Of a DNA stretch of 64,000 bases, positions 37,025 to 47,857 are shown piece after piece (within the stretch, counting starts at the first letter, position 1; every line of letters begins with the position of its first letter). A model generated the notes under the pieces. It was given only the letters and a program-made list of their open reading frames with translations. It did no database searches and was not told the origin of the DNA. The stretch covers positions 3,472,001 through 3,536,000 of the forward strand of contig NZ_CP014839.1 of the NCBI RefSeq assembly GCF_001931675.1, written 5' to 3'. The stretch comes from Pandoraea thiooxydans. Its GTDB lineage: Bacteria; Pseudomonadota; Gammaproteobacteria; Burkholderiales; Burkholderiaceae. Made by a program: the position numbers and the translations under genes.

Positions 37025-38377
37025 TTACGAAGCTTTTTTCGCCTCGCTCGCCAAGGAAGGACTCGCGGCGCGATAACGCCGCAAGTGATGAAACAGGATA
37101 TTCACCAGAACCGCGGTCATCGCGCCCATGGCCAGGCCGTTGCCCAGCACGACCTGCAGGCTCGAGGGGAATTTCGAATAAAGCCCGGGCACCAGGATCG
37201 GCAGCAGCCCCATCGTCAGCGCCGCGGCGAGGATGTACATATTGGCGTGCTCGCGCAGCTCGACGCCGCGCAACAGATTGACCCCCATCACGCCGATGAT
37301 CGCGAACACGATCAGGGCGGTACCGCCAACCACCGGCGCCGGGATCGCGCTGGCCAGGCGCGCCAGCGGCGCGCACAGGGCGATGATGACGAGGAACACG
37401 CCGGCGGCCGCCGTGACGTAGCGCGAGCGCACGCCGGTGGCTTGCACGATGCCGATGTTCTCGCTGCTGGTGATGATCAGCGAGGTGCCGAAGATCCCGC
37501 CCAGCAACGACATCAGGGCGTCGCCGCGAATCGTGCGCGGCACCTGGTCGCGTATGTCGATTTCCTTACCGACGACTTCGGCAATCGCCACCGTCTGGCC
37601 GGTGGCCTCGGCCATCGAGATCACGCTGAAGATCAGCAGCGGCACGGTCGCGGCCAGATTGAAATGCGGCCAGCCGAACGGCAGCGGCCTGGGCAGGCTG
37701 AGCAATGCCCCGTGCGCCACGCCACCCAGCGGCATGACGCCGAGCACCGCACTGAGCACGGCGCCCGCGAGCAAGCCGAGCAACACCGCCAATTGCCCGC
37801 CGATGCCGCGCAGAATCTTCGCAAAGCCCACGGTAAAGGCAATCGTCGCGACCGCCAGGCCGATATTCAACGGCTCGGCGAAGCCGGGCGTGCCGACCCG
37901 CCCGACGATGATCGAGCCATAGATCTTGATCAGATTGACCGCCACCAGGATCAGCATGGTGCCGATCACCACGCGCGGGAAAAACTTCAGGCAACGGGCA
38001 AACACCGGCAGCACCGCGAAATAGAACAGGCTGGTCAGAATGACCGCGCCCGCCGCGGTCGGCAGATCGGTCTGCCGCGCAATCAGCACGAACATGATGA
38101 CCGGCGCGCCGCCCGGCACCATCACGAACGGCAGGCGCGCGCCGAACTTCCCGACGCCGAACGACTGCAGCAGCGTTCCGAGACCACACACCAGGAAAGT
38201 CGCGCCGATCAGGTTGACGATCAGCGTCTCGGGCAAGCCCAGCGCCTTGGCCACCAGGAATACCGATGTGATCGGCGAGGCCGCCACTACCAGCACGTGC
38301 TGCAATCCGAGCAGCGCCAGCCGGGTCCAGGGCAGCCGTTCATCGACCGGATCGGCCGTCGTTTTTTCATTTGTCAT
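37025..38377 (-). CDS. NCS2 family nucleobase:cation symporter
   Basis: A 450-residue inner-membrane permease with about 12-14 membrane segments. NCS2 features are the N-terminal LALLGLQHVLVVAASPITSV, the central AEATGQTVAIAEVVGKEIDI and the signature STSENIG-like TSSENIGIVQATGVRSRYV near residue 300. It transports uracil, xanthine, uric acid or similar with a proton or sodium ion. First gene of the LacI-controlled operon, with two operators 100-155 bp upstream. Confidence 0.92.
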   Translation of the reverse strand: MTNEKTTADPVDERLPWTRLALLGLQHVLVVAASPITSVFLVAKALGLPETLIVNLIGATFLVCGLGTLLQSFGVGKFGARLPFVMVPGGAPVIMFVLIARQTDLPTAAGAVILTSLFYFAVLPVFARCLKFFPRVVIGTMLILVAVNLIKIYGSIIVGRVGTPGFAEPLNIGLAVATIAFTVGFAKILRGIGGQLAVLLGLLAGAVLSAVLGVMPLGGVAHGALLSLPRPLPFGWPHFNLAATVPLLIFSVISMAEATGQTVAIAEVVGKEIDIRDQVPRTIRGDALMSLLGGIFGTSLIITSSENIGIVQATGVRSRYVTAAAGVFLVIIALCAPLARLASAIPAPVVGGTALIVFAIIGVMGVNLLRGVELREHANMYILAAALTMGLLPILVPGLYSKFPSSLQVVLGNGLAMGAMTAVLVNILFHHLRRYRAASPSLASEAKKAS

Positions 38378-38475
38378 GCTTGTGTCTCCATGGCGCTCCG
38401 GCGCCGGTCTGCATTGCCGCGCCTGGCCGCCCTCAGCGGGTTCGGTGCGTTGCGCTGCCCTCCTGGTCGCGCAAC

Positions 38476-38491
38476 CCCAAAACGATTTGGG
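38476..38491. promoter_or_regulatory. LacI-family operator 1 (nucleobase operon)
   Basis: CCCAAAACGATTTGGG, a near-perfect palindrome around a central CG, between the divergent permease and lacI-type genes. Confidence 0.8.
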
Positions 38492-38517
38492 ATGAAATTA
38501 AAAAAATAATCGCCGAT

Positions 38518-38532
38518 CCCAAAACGATTTGG
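38518..38532. promoter_or_regulatory. LacI-family operator 2 (nucleobase operon)
   Basis: CCCAAAACGATTTGG, same core as operator 1, with the centres 42 bp apart (four helical turns). This suits looping or cooperative binding. It lies next to a TTGGGA/TAATTT-like promoter on the minus strand. Confidence 0.8.
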
Positions 38533-38761
38533 TATGTATACTTGTTCATCAAAACAGCACTGTCAAGATACTTTTGCGATGGTCTATCGAAACCCGGACG
38601 CGCATGCGTCGGCATAATTGCCTCCAGCGCCCCGCAAAGGTAAGCTTTGCGCGGTGTGCGGCGAACCGAGACGGCGCGGCTCAGGATTTTCCCTAGCCGC
38701 TGGCCTCGGGCCCCTGTCAGAGGTCTGCTCGCCGCCCTCTTTGTCCAACCCTTGCCGATCG

Positions 38762-39805
38762 ATGCCATCCTCCGCCCCCCGCCGCCCGACCATTCTCGAC
38801 GTTGCCCGCCACGCCGGCGTCTCACCCACGACGGTCTCGCATGCGCTCAATGAGCGCGGCTACGTCGATCCGCAAACCCGCGAGCGGGTCAAGGCTTCGG
38901 CGCAGGCGCTCGGCTATCGGCCCAACATGCGCGCGCAGCGCCTGCGCACCGGCGAGGCGCAAACCATCGCGTTGCTCTCGTCGATGCCGTTCGAGGTGGC
39001 GGGCGGCGCCTCGCGCCTGGGCTTTCTGATGGAGATCGCGGCGGTGGCCGCTGCCTCCGCACTCACGCGCGGCCTCGCGCTGATCCTGGTGCCGCCGATG
39101 CAGGGCAATCAGCTGCCGCTGGAGCGACTCGACATCGACGGGGCGATCGTGATCGAACCCACCGACGATGACCTTAACGTGGCGCACCTGCAAAGCCGAC
39201 GGCTGCCGGTGGTTTCGATCGGGCGCCAGCCTGCCGACGACCCGGTGCCGTACGTCGACCTGCAATCGGCCGCCACCACGCAGTTGCTGCTCTCCCATCT
39301 GTGGGCGCAGGGCGCGCGGCGCATCGCGCTGCTCATCGGCGCGCAGCGACGCAATTCCTATGTCGAGGCCGATCTTGCGTATCGCGCTTTTTGCGAAGCC
39401 CATGGCATGAGCCCGCGCATCTCCATGGCCGACGAAGCCGGCGGCGAGCAGGCCGGGCACGATCGTTGCGCGGAATTGCTGCGGCAATACCCGGACATCG
39501 ACGGGCTGTACGTCACCGTCGATGCGTTCGCCGTGGGCGCGCTCCAGGCGATCGCCGAACACGGCTTGCGGGTGCCCGACGACATCAAGCTCGTCACCCG
39601 TTACGACGGCCTGCGCGCGCGCACCAGTACGCCGGCGCTCACGGCGGTCAACCTGCATCTGGACGCGGTCGCCTCGCTCGGCGTGCAGTTGCTGTTCGAA
39701 CATTTGGGCGGCGACACCCATCTCCGGCACATGACGCCGCCCGCCCCGGAACTGGTCGCGCGCGCTTCGTCGGCCAAAACGCGCAAGCGCTCGCCCGCGC
39801 GGTAA
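38762..39805 (+). CDS. LacI-family transcriptional regulator of the nucleobase operon
   Basis: A 347-residue repressor with N-terminal HTH and hinge RPTILDVARHAGVSPTTVSHA followed by LNERGYVDPQTRERV, and a periplasmic-binding-protein-like effector domain (IALLSSMPFEVAGG, IDGAIVIEPT, DGLYVTVDAFAVGAL). Divergent from the permease operon with two CCAAAACGATTTGG operators between them. The effector is probably the imported ring compound or its product. Start at MPSSAPRRPT; the longer upstream frame is not supported. Confidence 0.92.
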   Translation: MPSSAPRRPTILDVARHAGVSPTTVSHALNERGYVDPQTRERVKASAQALGYRPNMRAQRLRTGEAQTIALLSSMPFEVAGGASRLGFLMEIAAVAAASALTRGLALILVPPMQGNQLPLERLDIDGAIVIEPTDDDLNVAHLQSRRLPVVSIGRQPADDPVPYVDLQSAATTQLLLSHLWAQGARRIALLIGAQRRNSYVEADLAYRAFCEAHGMSPRISMADEAGGEQAGHDRCAELLRQYPDIDGLYVTVDAFAVGALQAIAEHGLRVPDDIKLVTRYDGLRARTSTPALTAVNLHLDAVASLGVQLLFEHLGGDTHLRHMTPPAPELVARASSAKTRKRSPAR

Positions 39806-39817
39806 ACGGAGCGCCCC

Positions 39818-41107
39818 ATGAGTCGAGTCTCGAGCGCGCTCGCGCCCCGTTGCGTCGCCGTGATCGGCGGCGGCCCGGCCGGCCTGATGGCTGCCGAAAC
39901 GCTTGCCGCGGGCGGCGCGCGCGTCGACCTGTACGACGCGATGCCGTCGGTCGGGCGCAAGTTTCTGATGGCCGGCCGCGGCGGCCTGAACCTCACCCAT
40001 AGCGAGCCGATGGCGCCGTTTCTGGCGCGCTATGGCACACGGCGCGATGACCTCGCGCCGTGGCTCGCGCGCTTCGACCCGCAGGCGCTGCGCGCCTGGG
40101 CGCACGAGCTCGGCGTAGCGACCTTCGTCGGCACCTCCGGGCGGGTTTTTCCGACCGACATGAAAGCCGCGCCGCTGCTGCGCGCGTGGCTGCACCGGCT
40201 GCGCGGCGCGCAAGTGCAATTTCACATGCGGCATCGCTGGATCGGCTGGGACACTGACGACAACCCCGGGAGCGCCGCGGACGGCAACGAAGGCGCGATC
40301 GCGCTGCGTTTTGCCGTGCCCGAAGGCGAATACACGCGGCATGCCGACGCCGTGGTGCTGGCCGTGGGCGGCGCCAGCTGGCCGCGCCTGGGCTCGGACG
40401 GCGCGTGGGTGCCGCGCCTGGCGCAACGCGGCGTGCCCGTGGCACCGCTGCGGCCGGCCAACTGCGGTTTCGACGCCGACTGGAGCGACCACTTCCAGGC
40501 CCGCTTCGCCGGCGCCCCGCTCAAGACGGTGGCACTCAGCGTCACCGCGCTCGACGGCAGCGTCGTTGCGCGGCGCGGCGAATGCGTGGCGAGCTCCACC
40601 GGTCTCGAAGGCAGCCTGATCTACGCGCTCTCGGCCCCGATCCGCGACCTTATTGCCGCCAATGGCTCGGCCGAGGTCCTGATGGATTTGCTCCCGGATG
40701 TCCCGCAGGAGCGCGTCATGCGCGAAGTCTCGCATCCGCGCGGCGCGCGTTCGTGGTCCAGCCATTTGCAAAGCCGGCTCGGCATCGCCGGCGTCAAGGC
40801 CGGGCTGCTGCGCGAGTGTCTATCCAGGGATGCATTCGCCGACCCGGCTCGCCTGGCGCGAGGCATCAAGGCATTGCCGATCCGCTTGCTGCGCCCGCGC
40901 CCGATCGCCGAGGCCATCAGCAGCGCGGGCGGCGTCGCGCTCGAGGCGCTCGATGCGCACCTGATGATCAAGCACATGCCGGGCGTGTTTTGCGCCGGCG
41001 AAATGCTCGACTGGGAAGCGCCGACCGGCGGTTACCTGCTGAGCGCCTGCTTTGCCAGCGGTGTGGTCGCCGGTGAGGGGGTCCTGGCCTATTTGGCCGG
41101 CCGCTGA
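39818..41107 (+). CDS. BaiN/HI0933-family flavoprotein (TIGR03862 type)
   Basis: A 429-residue FAD-binding protein with the dinucleotide motif VAVIGGGPAGLMAAETLAAG at the N terminus, the family signature GRKFLMAGRGGLNLTHSEP, and a C-terminal second FAD motif CAGEMLDWEAPTGGYLLSAC. The family is widespread and its reaction is mostly unassigned. It starts 12 bp after the lacI-type gene and may be cotranscribed with it. Confidence 0.9.
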   Translation: MSRVSSALAPRCVAVIGGGPAGLMAAETLAAGGARVDLYDAMPSVGRKFLMAGRGGLNLTHSEPMAPFLARYGTRRDDLAPWLARFDPQALRAWAHELGVATFVGTSGRVFPTDMKAAPLLRAWLHRLRGAQVQFHMRHRWIGWDTDDNPGSAADGNEGAIALRFAVPEGEYTRHADAVVLAVGGASWPRLGSDGAWVPRLAQRGVPVAPLRPANCGFDADWSDHFQARFAGAPLKTVALSVTALDGSVVARRGECVASSTGLEGSLIYALSAPIRDLIAANGSAEVLMDLLPDVPQERVMREVSHPRGARSWSSHLQSRLGIAGVKAGLLRECLSRDAFADPARLARGIKALPIRLLRPRPIAEAISSAGGVALEALDAHLMIKHMPGVFCAGEMLDWEAPTGGYLLSACFASGVVAGEGVLAYLAGR

Positions 41108-41111
41108 CCTT

Positions 41112-42248
41112 CTATTGCGCCGCCAGGCGCCACAGCGAGGTTATCTCCGCAGCCCGCGCGGCGTGCAGCGGGTCGCTCGCGTCGGCGGCACGCGGGTGGT
41201 GCGGCCGGGTGTCGATCTTGCCGAGCACCTTCAGGCCGGCCGCCTCAATGGCCGCCAGCAATTCGTCACGAGTGCGCAGGCCAAGATGCTCGGCCAGATC
41301 CGAGAGAATCAGCCAGCCTTCGCCTCCCGGGCTCAGGTGCGCCGCCAGGCCCGCCAGGAAGCCGCGCAGCATGCGGCCGTCAGGGTCGTACACGGCGGAC
41401 TCCAGCGCTGAACTGGGCCGGGCCGGAAGCCAGGGCGGATTGCAGACGATCAGCGGTGCGCGGCCGGGCGGAAACAGATCGGCCTCGAGCACCGAGACCT
41501 GTTGGGTCAAGCCCAACCGCTCGATGTTCTCGCGCGCGCAGGCAAGCGCCCGCGGCTGCTGGTCGGTCGCGATCACGCTGGCCACGCCACGGCGCGCCAG
41601 CACGGCGGCCAGCACTCCCGTGCCGGTGCCGATGTCGAACGCCAGCGTGCGCGCCGGCAAAGGTGCCGAGGCGACCAGCTCGACGTACTCGCCGCGAACC
41701 GGCGAAAACACCCCGTAATGCGGATGAATTCGCGCATTCAGCGCCGGTATTTCGACCCCCTTCTTGCGCCACTCGTGCGCGCCGATGATGCCTTGCAACT
41801 CGCGCAGCGAGGTCACATACGGTTCGGCCGCCGGCCCGTACGCTTGCTCGCAGGCCAGCGCGACGTCGGGCGCGCGGCGCAATGGAATGCGGTGGCCGCT
41901 CTCGAACGGGATCAACAGCATGCCCAGGGTACGGGCGCGCTGCGACTGCGCCTGACGCTGCCAGTGAAACGCTTCGGTCAGCGACGACGGCACCTTGGCC
42001 GCCTTGCGAGGCTTGTGATCGACCCGACGCGCCAACGCCTGCAAGAGTTGGCGCGCGTTCTGGAAGTCGCCGCGCCACAACAGCGCCGTGCCTTCGCTGG
42101 CCAGCCGGAAAGCGGCGTCCGCTGTCATGCGGTCGTCGGCGACCACCACCCGCTTGGGCGGCGGCATGCCGCCCTCGGCGCGCCAGCGGGCCGAACGCGC
42201 CTGACCGTCCTCGGTCCAGGCGATCGTCGCGGTGTCAGTCGTGGTCAT
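41112..42248 (-). CDS. SAM-dependent methyltransferase (PrmC/HemK-like core)
   Basis: A 378-residue protein whose C-terminal half is a class I methyltransferase: motif I AFDIGTGTGVLAAVLARRG, then LIVCNPPWLPARP. The NPPW form is typical of enzymes modifying amide or ring nitrogens. The N-terminal 170 residues (RMTADAAFRLASEGTALLW) are a family-specific substrate-recognition region. Start at 42248 with GAGG upstream; the longer frame upstream is not supported. The target is unknown. Confidence 0.85.
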   Translation of the reverse strand: MTTTDTATIAWTEDGQARSARWRAEGGMPPPKRVVVADDRMTADAAFRLASEGTALLWRGDFQNARQLLQALARRVDHKPRKAAKVPSSLTEAFHWQRQAQSQRARTLGMLLIPFESGHRIPLRRAPDVALACEQAYGPAAEPYVTSLRELQGIIGAHEWRKKGVEIPALNARIHPHYGVFSPVRGEYVELVASAPLPARTLAFDIGTGTGVLAAVLARRGVASVIATDQQPRALACARENIERLGLTQQVSVLEADLFPPGRAPLIVCNPPWLPARPSSALESAVYDPDGRMLRGFLAGLAAHLSPGGEGWLILSDLAEHLGLRTRDELLAAIEAAGLKVLGKIDTRPHHPRAADASDPLHAARAAEITSLWRLAAQ

Positions 42249-42501
42249 GATGCACCTCGCGTGCGCCGGGTCAGCGGGTGCCAGCCATGCTGGCGGGAAA
42301 TCGGGGCAACGAATGGAGTGATGATCGACATCGGGAATTCCAGAAAAGGGGCTGCGGCAGCGAGCGACCGGGAGGAAGCCGGGTACTCCCGCGGCGCACG
42401 CGCACAACGGCGCCCACTGTAGAGGCTTTTGCCGCGGCTGTGTATACCTTTGCGCCCGACCCGCCGTGCAGGCATCGTCGCCATGCGCTGCGGCATTCGT
42501 G
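42249..42501. other. intergenic, no gene recognised
   Basis: No convincing gene or RNA is seen between the methyltransferase start and the gamma-glutamyltransferase terminator. It must contain the methyltransferase promoter, but no clear boxes are visible. Confidence 0.5.
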
Positions 42502-42530
42502 AAAAACGCCCAAGCATGAATGCTTGGGCG
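42502..42530 (-). terminator. intrinsic terminator of the gamma-glutamyltransferase gene
   Basis: A perfect 10-bp stem CGCCCAAGCA/TGCTTGGGCG with a 4-base loop, followed on the minus strand by five T residues. It lies 30 bp after the stop codon. Confidence 0.85.
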
Positions 42531-42559
42531 CCTGTTGCCGCGATCGGTCGGACTCGGGC

Positions 42560-44338
42560 TCAGTAGCCCATCGCCGCGCCCGCCGGGTGGCGCTGGTCGG
42601 TGCCGCCGGTCAGCATGCCAGTGGCCGGATCGACCACGATCGCTTCGGCCGCGCCCCATGGCCTGTAGGCCTTGAAGTGATATCCCATGGCCTTGAGCTT
42701 GTCGATGGTGTCCTGCGAGAACGCATAAGGCTCATACTGAATCACGTCGGGCTGCCATTGGTGATGGAAGCGCGGCGCATCGACCGCCTCCTGCACGTTC
42801 ATGCCGTAGTCGACCACGTCCGAGAAAACTTCCAGCGCGATCGTGATGATGCGCGACCCGCCCGGGCTGCCGAATACCATGAACAGCTTGCCATCCTTGG
42901 TGGCGATGCTCGGCGTCATCGAGCTCAGCGGCCGCTTGCCCGGCGCGATTGCGTTGTTCTCGCCCTGGATCAGGCCATAAAGGTTCGGCACGCCAACCTT
43001 CGAGGTGAAGTCGTCCATTTCGTCGTTGAGGAAAAAGCCCGTATTGCCGGCCATCACGTTCGCGCCAAAGTAATTGTTGATGGTGTACGTGGTGGACACC
43101 GCATTGCCCTTGTCGTCGACGATTGAGAAGTGGGTGGTATTGGTGCCTTCGTGCGGCGCCACGCCCTGCTTGACCTCGCTCGACGGCGTGGCCTGGTCAG
43201 GCTTGATGGCCGCGCGAATCCGCGCCGCATAGTCCTTCGAAATCAGGCGCGCGATCGGCGCTTTCACATAATCGGGATCGCCCAGCAAGGTGTTGCGGTC
43301 GACATAGGCGTGACGCATCGCCTCGACCATCACATGGGTGGCGGCGGCCGAGTGAAAGCCCATTTTGGCCAGCGGATACGGCTCGATGATATTCAGGATC
43401 TCGCATAGCGTAGTGCCGCCCGAGCTTGGCGGCGGCGCCGAGATCACGTGGTAGCCGTGATAATCACATTCGATGGGCTTGGTTTCTTCGACGAAATAGT
43501 TTTCGAAGTCGGCCTTGCTCAGGATGCCGCCGTGCTCGTTGCTCGCCTTGACGATCGCGTCGGCGATCGGCCCCTTATAAAACGCCTTGGCGCCGTCCTT
43601 TTCGATCAGGCGCAAGGTGTGCGCCAGATGGGTCTGCACCAGACGATCGCCGACCTGATAAGGCTTGCCGTGCTTGAGGAAGATCGCCGCGATATTCGGC
43701 TCTTGCGCAAACAGCTTGCTCGGCCCGCGCAGCGCATCGAGATCGCCCTGTTTGCCGCTGCCGGTCATGATGTCGACGTCGCCGCGCTGCAGAACGAAAC
43801 CATGTTCGGCCAGCCTGATCGCCGGCGCCATGACCTGTTGGCGGGTCATCGTGCCGTATTCGCGCAGCACCGTATCGAGCCCCATCACCGTACCCGGCAC
43901 GCCCACCGCGAGGTAGCCGCGCGTGCTGCGCCCCGGCACCACGTTGCCCTTGGCGTCCAGGTACATGTCGCGGGTAGCCTTGAGCGGCGCACGCTCGCGG
44001 AAATTGACGAAGATATTACGGCCATCGGCCAGATGCAGGGTCATGAAACCGCCGCCGCCGATATTGCCGCAGCACGGATCGACCACCGCCAGCGTGTATC
44101 CCACCGCAACCGCGGCATCGATGGCATTGCCGCCCTCCTTCAGAATTTTCAGGCCGACTTCCGTGGCCAGATGTTGAGTCGTCACCACCATGCCATGCCT
44201 GCCATAGGCCGGCGGCGGCGAAACCGCGTGGGCGGCCTGCGCCAGCACCAATGCGGCAAAGACGGCCAAAACCCGGGGCGACAGCTTTACCCGGCAGGAC
44301 AGACGAATGAGGGATCGCAGGTGTTGCATGAATGACAT
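42560..44338 (-). CDS. ggt: gamma-glutamyltransferase
   Basis: A 592-residue periplasmic Ntn-hydrolase that cleaves glutathione and transfers gamma-glutamyl groups. It has a signal peptide (FAALVLAQAAHAVSPPP), the large-subunit motifs GGNAIDAAVAVGYTLAVVDP and GIGGGGF-like NIGGGGFMTLH, and the autoprocessing site GTNTTHFSIVDDKG. There the Thr before HFS becomes the N-terminal nucleophile of the small subunit. C-terminal substrate residues are in PLSSMTPSI and FGSPGGSRI. Start at 44338 after AGGAG. Confidence 0.95.
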   Translation of the reverse strand: MSFMQHLRSLIRLSCRVKLSPRVLAVFAALVLAQAAHAVSPPPAYGRHGMVVTTQHLATEVGLKILKEGGNAIDAAVAVGYTLAVVDPCCGNIGGGGFMTLHLADGRNIFVNFRERAPLKATRDMYLDAKGNVVPGRSTRGYLAVGVPGTVMGLDTVLREYGTMTRQQVMAPAIRLAEHGFVLQRGDVDIMTGSGKQGDLDALRGPSKLFAQEPNIAAIFLKHGKPYQVGDRLVQTHLAHTLRLIEKDGAKAFYKGPIADAIVKASNEHGGILSKADFENYFVEETKPIECDYHGYHVISAPPPSSGGTTLCEILNIIEPYPLAKMGFHSAAATHVMVEAMRHAYVDRNTLLGDPDYVKAPIARLISKDYAARIRAAIKPDQATPSSEVKQGVAPHEGTNTTHFSIVDDKGNAVSTTYTINNYFGANVMAGNTGFFLNDEMDDFTSKVGVPNLYGLIQGENNAIAPGKRPLSSMTPSIATKDGKLFMVFGSPGGSRIITIALEVFSDVVDYGMNVQEAVDAPRFHHQWQPDVIQYEPYAFSQDTIDKLKAMGYHFKAYRPWGAAEAIVVDPATGMLTGGTDQRHPAGAAMGY

Positions 44339-44531
44339 GGCCTTCTCCTGTTCTTCTTGCGGTAACGTCCAGATGGGTCCCCGATTTCCCCACGACTTGT
44401 TTATTGTTGTCGGCGCAGGAAAATCATACACGACCATCCGCAAGTCTTACCGCGGGAAGAAAAGGATCGTTCTGCCAAGTCACCGGGGCGGCGGCCTAAC
44501 CGATGCCGCCCGCGTCATGGCGCGCACGCCC

Positions 44532-45539
44532 TCAGGCGTGAGGCAGCAGCACCAGTTTGCTGGAGGCGGCGCGCCCCTGGTCGAGATCGGCGAAGGCGGC
44601 GGGCCCTGCCTCCAGCTGGCGCGACTCGACCCAGCTCAGGTCGCCGAAAGCGCCTTCGTAGATCGCCTGTACGGTGGCGCGCATGTCGGCGGTCGAGTAA
44701 GTGTACGTCCCCATCAGGGTGATTTCGGCGAGCGTCAATTTGCGCATGTCGATCTCGCTGGCCCAGTCCTGCAAGCCGATGTGCATCACCACGCCACCCG
44801 GCTTGACCGCCTGCAGCGCGGCGGCCCGCGTGGGCTTGGCGCCGACCGCATCGATCACATAGTCGTAAGCGCTCTCCTCGGCCGGGGTGTCGAGCGGATT
44901 GAAAGCGAGGCAGCCCGCATGCTGCTGCGCCGAGGCGCGGCGCAGCGGATTGACTTCGGCCATCGTGACATGGCGGCAGCCGTACGAGCGCAGCAGCAGC
45001 GCCGCCAGCAGCCCGATCGCGCCGCCGCCGATGACCAGCGTACGGGTCTCGGGCAGCGGACGTGCGAACGCGCGCATCGACAGGTTGATCGCATGCAGCG
45101 CGGTGGCCGCGGGCTCGGTCACGGCCGCCTTGAGCGCCGGCATGTCCTGCGGAATGTCGATCAGGCTCGCCGCCGGAATCGCCATATATTCGGCAAACGC
45201 GCCAGGCCGCGTCATGCCGACCATGGTGCGGTTCGCGCAGAGGTTGTCGCGTCCCTGCACGCAGTACGCGCATACGCCGCACGTGATCAGCGGGTTGGCG
45301 CTCACGCGCCGCCCCACCGGCCATGCCGGCACGGCGCTCTCGACGATCGTGCCGGCCAGCTCGTGCCCCAGCACCAGGCCGGGCTGGCGGCGCGGGTCGT
45401 GACCGTGATAGGCATGCATGTCGGAGCCGCAAATGCCGACCGCGTCGATTTTCAGGATCACCTCGCCGGCGGCCAACGCCGGATAGGGCCGCTCTTGCAC
45501 CGCGACTTCGTTCGGCTGCGTGTAGACCAAAGCTTTCAT
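44532..45539 (-). CDS. zinc-dependent alcohol dehydrogenase (HpsP-like)
   Basis: A 335-residue medium-chain dehydrogenase. Catalytic zinc ligands are in VGICGSDMHAYHGHD and GHELAGTI, structural zinc cysteines in CGVCAYCVQGRDNLC, and the Rossmann motif is VIGGGAIGLLAALLL. Last gene of a run that starts with an ABC transporter, then an HpsN-like HisD homologue and an SDR. In Cupriavidus, dihydroxypropanesulfonate catabolism uses this trio (HpsN, HpsO, HpsP), with HpsO/P interconverting stereoisomers at C2. The assignment rests on gene set, not on diagnostic residues. Confidence 0.75.
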   Translation of the reverse strand: MKALVYTQPNEVAVQERPYPALAAGEVILKIDAVGICGSDMHAYHGHDPRRQPGLVLGHELAGTIVESAVPAWPVGRRVSANPLITCGVCAYCVQGRDNLCANRTMVGMTRPGAFAEYMAIPAASLIDIPQDMPALKAAVTEPAATALHAINLSMRAFARPLPETRTLVIGGGAIGLLAALLLRSYGCRHVTMAEVNPLRRASAQQHAGCLAFNPLDTPAEESAYDYVIDAVGAKPTRAAALQAVKPGGVVMHIGLQDWASEIDMRKLTLAEITLMGTYTYSTADMRATVQAIYEGAFGDLSWVESRQLEAGPAAFADLDQGRAASSKLVLLPHA

Positions 45540-45609
45540 GGGTGTGTTCTCTTTTGCGTCAATCCGATGCAAACAAAGGCTTCATGCGAGGACATCCGCT
45601 GCACGTCGG

Positions 45610-46377
45610 TCATCTCGCCGTGTAGCCGCCGTCGACCATGATCGTCTGACCGGTGATATAGGCCGAAGCGTCGCTGGCCAGGAACAGCGTCACGCCGTAC
45701 AGGTCTTCGAGCGCACCGTTTCTGCCGATGCAGGTCTGGGCCGCGTGCCGCTGCGACAGCTGCGGGTCGTTGAATACCGGCGCGGTCAGCGCCGTGGGGA
45801 AAAAACCCGGGCCGATCGCATTGCAGGTGATGCCATGAGGGGACCACGCCTGAGCGATCGCGCGCGTCAACTGCAGCACGCCTCCCTTGCCGGCGCCATA
45901 GGGCGCACTGTCGGCAAAGGCCCGATACGACTGCAGCGAGGCAAGATTGATGATGCGCCCCCAGCCGCGCTCGCGCATCGCCGGCGCCAGCGCCTGCGTC
46001 AGGAAAAACGGCGCGCCCAGATGCAGCGCCAGTTGCTGCTGCCAGGCTTGCGGCGTGACTTCGGCAAACGGCTGGCGCAAATTGATGCCGGCCGCGTTGA
46101 CCAGAATGTCGATGTGCCCGGCGCGTGCCTGCGCGCGCTCGGCTCCTTCCCGGGCGCCGTCGGCCGAAGCCAGATCGGCGCATAGGTAGTCGGCCTTGAT
46201 GCGCGATTGCCCCAGGCGGTCAGCCGCCGCCGCCAATTCGGTCTCGCGGCGCGCGAGCAGCACCACGCTTGCGCCCGCCAGGCCGAGCGCGGTAGCCATC
46301 GCCTCGCCGATGCCGGCGTTGCCGCCGGTGACCAGCGCGGTGCGCCCGCTCAGATCAAACAGTGTCGGTAGGTTCAT
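45610..46377 (-). CDS. short-chain dehydrogenase/reductase (HpsO-like)
   Basis: A 255-residue classical SDR: cofactor motif [21 protein letters not shown] ([12 protein letters not shown]), catalytic Ser in [12 protein letters not shown] and Tyr-x3-Lys in [12 protein letters not shown], with the C-terminal [13 protein letters not shown]. It lies between the HisD-like and zinc-dehydrogenase genes in the same operon. Probable role: oxidation of one stereoisomer of the imported polyol or sulfonate (inference by gene neighbourhood). Confidence 0.8.
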   Translation of the reverse strand: MNLPTLFDLSGRTALVTGGNAGIGEAMATALGLAGASVVLLARRETELAAAADRLGQSRIKADYLCADLASADGAREGAERAQARAGHIDILVNAAGINLRQPFAEVTPQAWQQQLALHLGAPFFLTQALAPAMRERGWGRIINLASLQSYRAFADSAPYGAGKGGVLQLTRAIAQAWSPHGITCNAIGPGFFPTALTAPVFNDPQLSQRHAAQTCIGRNGALEDLYGVTLFLASDASAYITGQTIMVDGGYTAR

Positions 46378-46410
46378 GTCGTCGGCCTGTGGTTCGGTGG
46401 CATCGCCAGG

Positions 46411-47769
<1,359 letters not shown>

Positions 47770-47775
47770 TTAGAA

Positions 47776-47791
47776 GGCCGGCAGGCCGGCC
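47776..47791 (-). terminator. hairpin between the SBP and hpsN-like genes
   Basis: GGCCGG-CCTG-CCGGCC in the 133-bp gap, followed by TTCTAAAAAC rather than a clean T-run. It is probably a weak attenuator or processing site that separates transporter from enzyme expression. Confidence 0.4.
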
Positions 47792-47857
47792 CCCTTTACA
47801 GCTCACGGCAGCAGCCTTAATCAGACAATGCTGCGACGGCTCTGTCGCGCTACTGCA

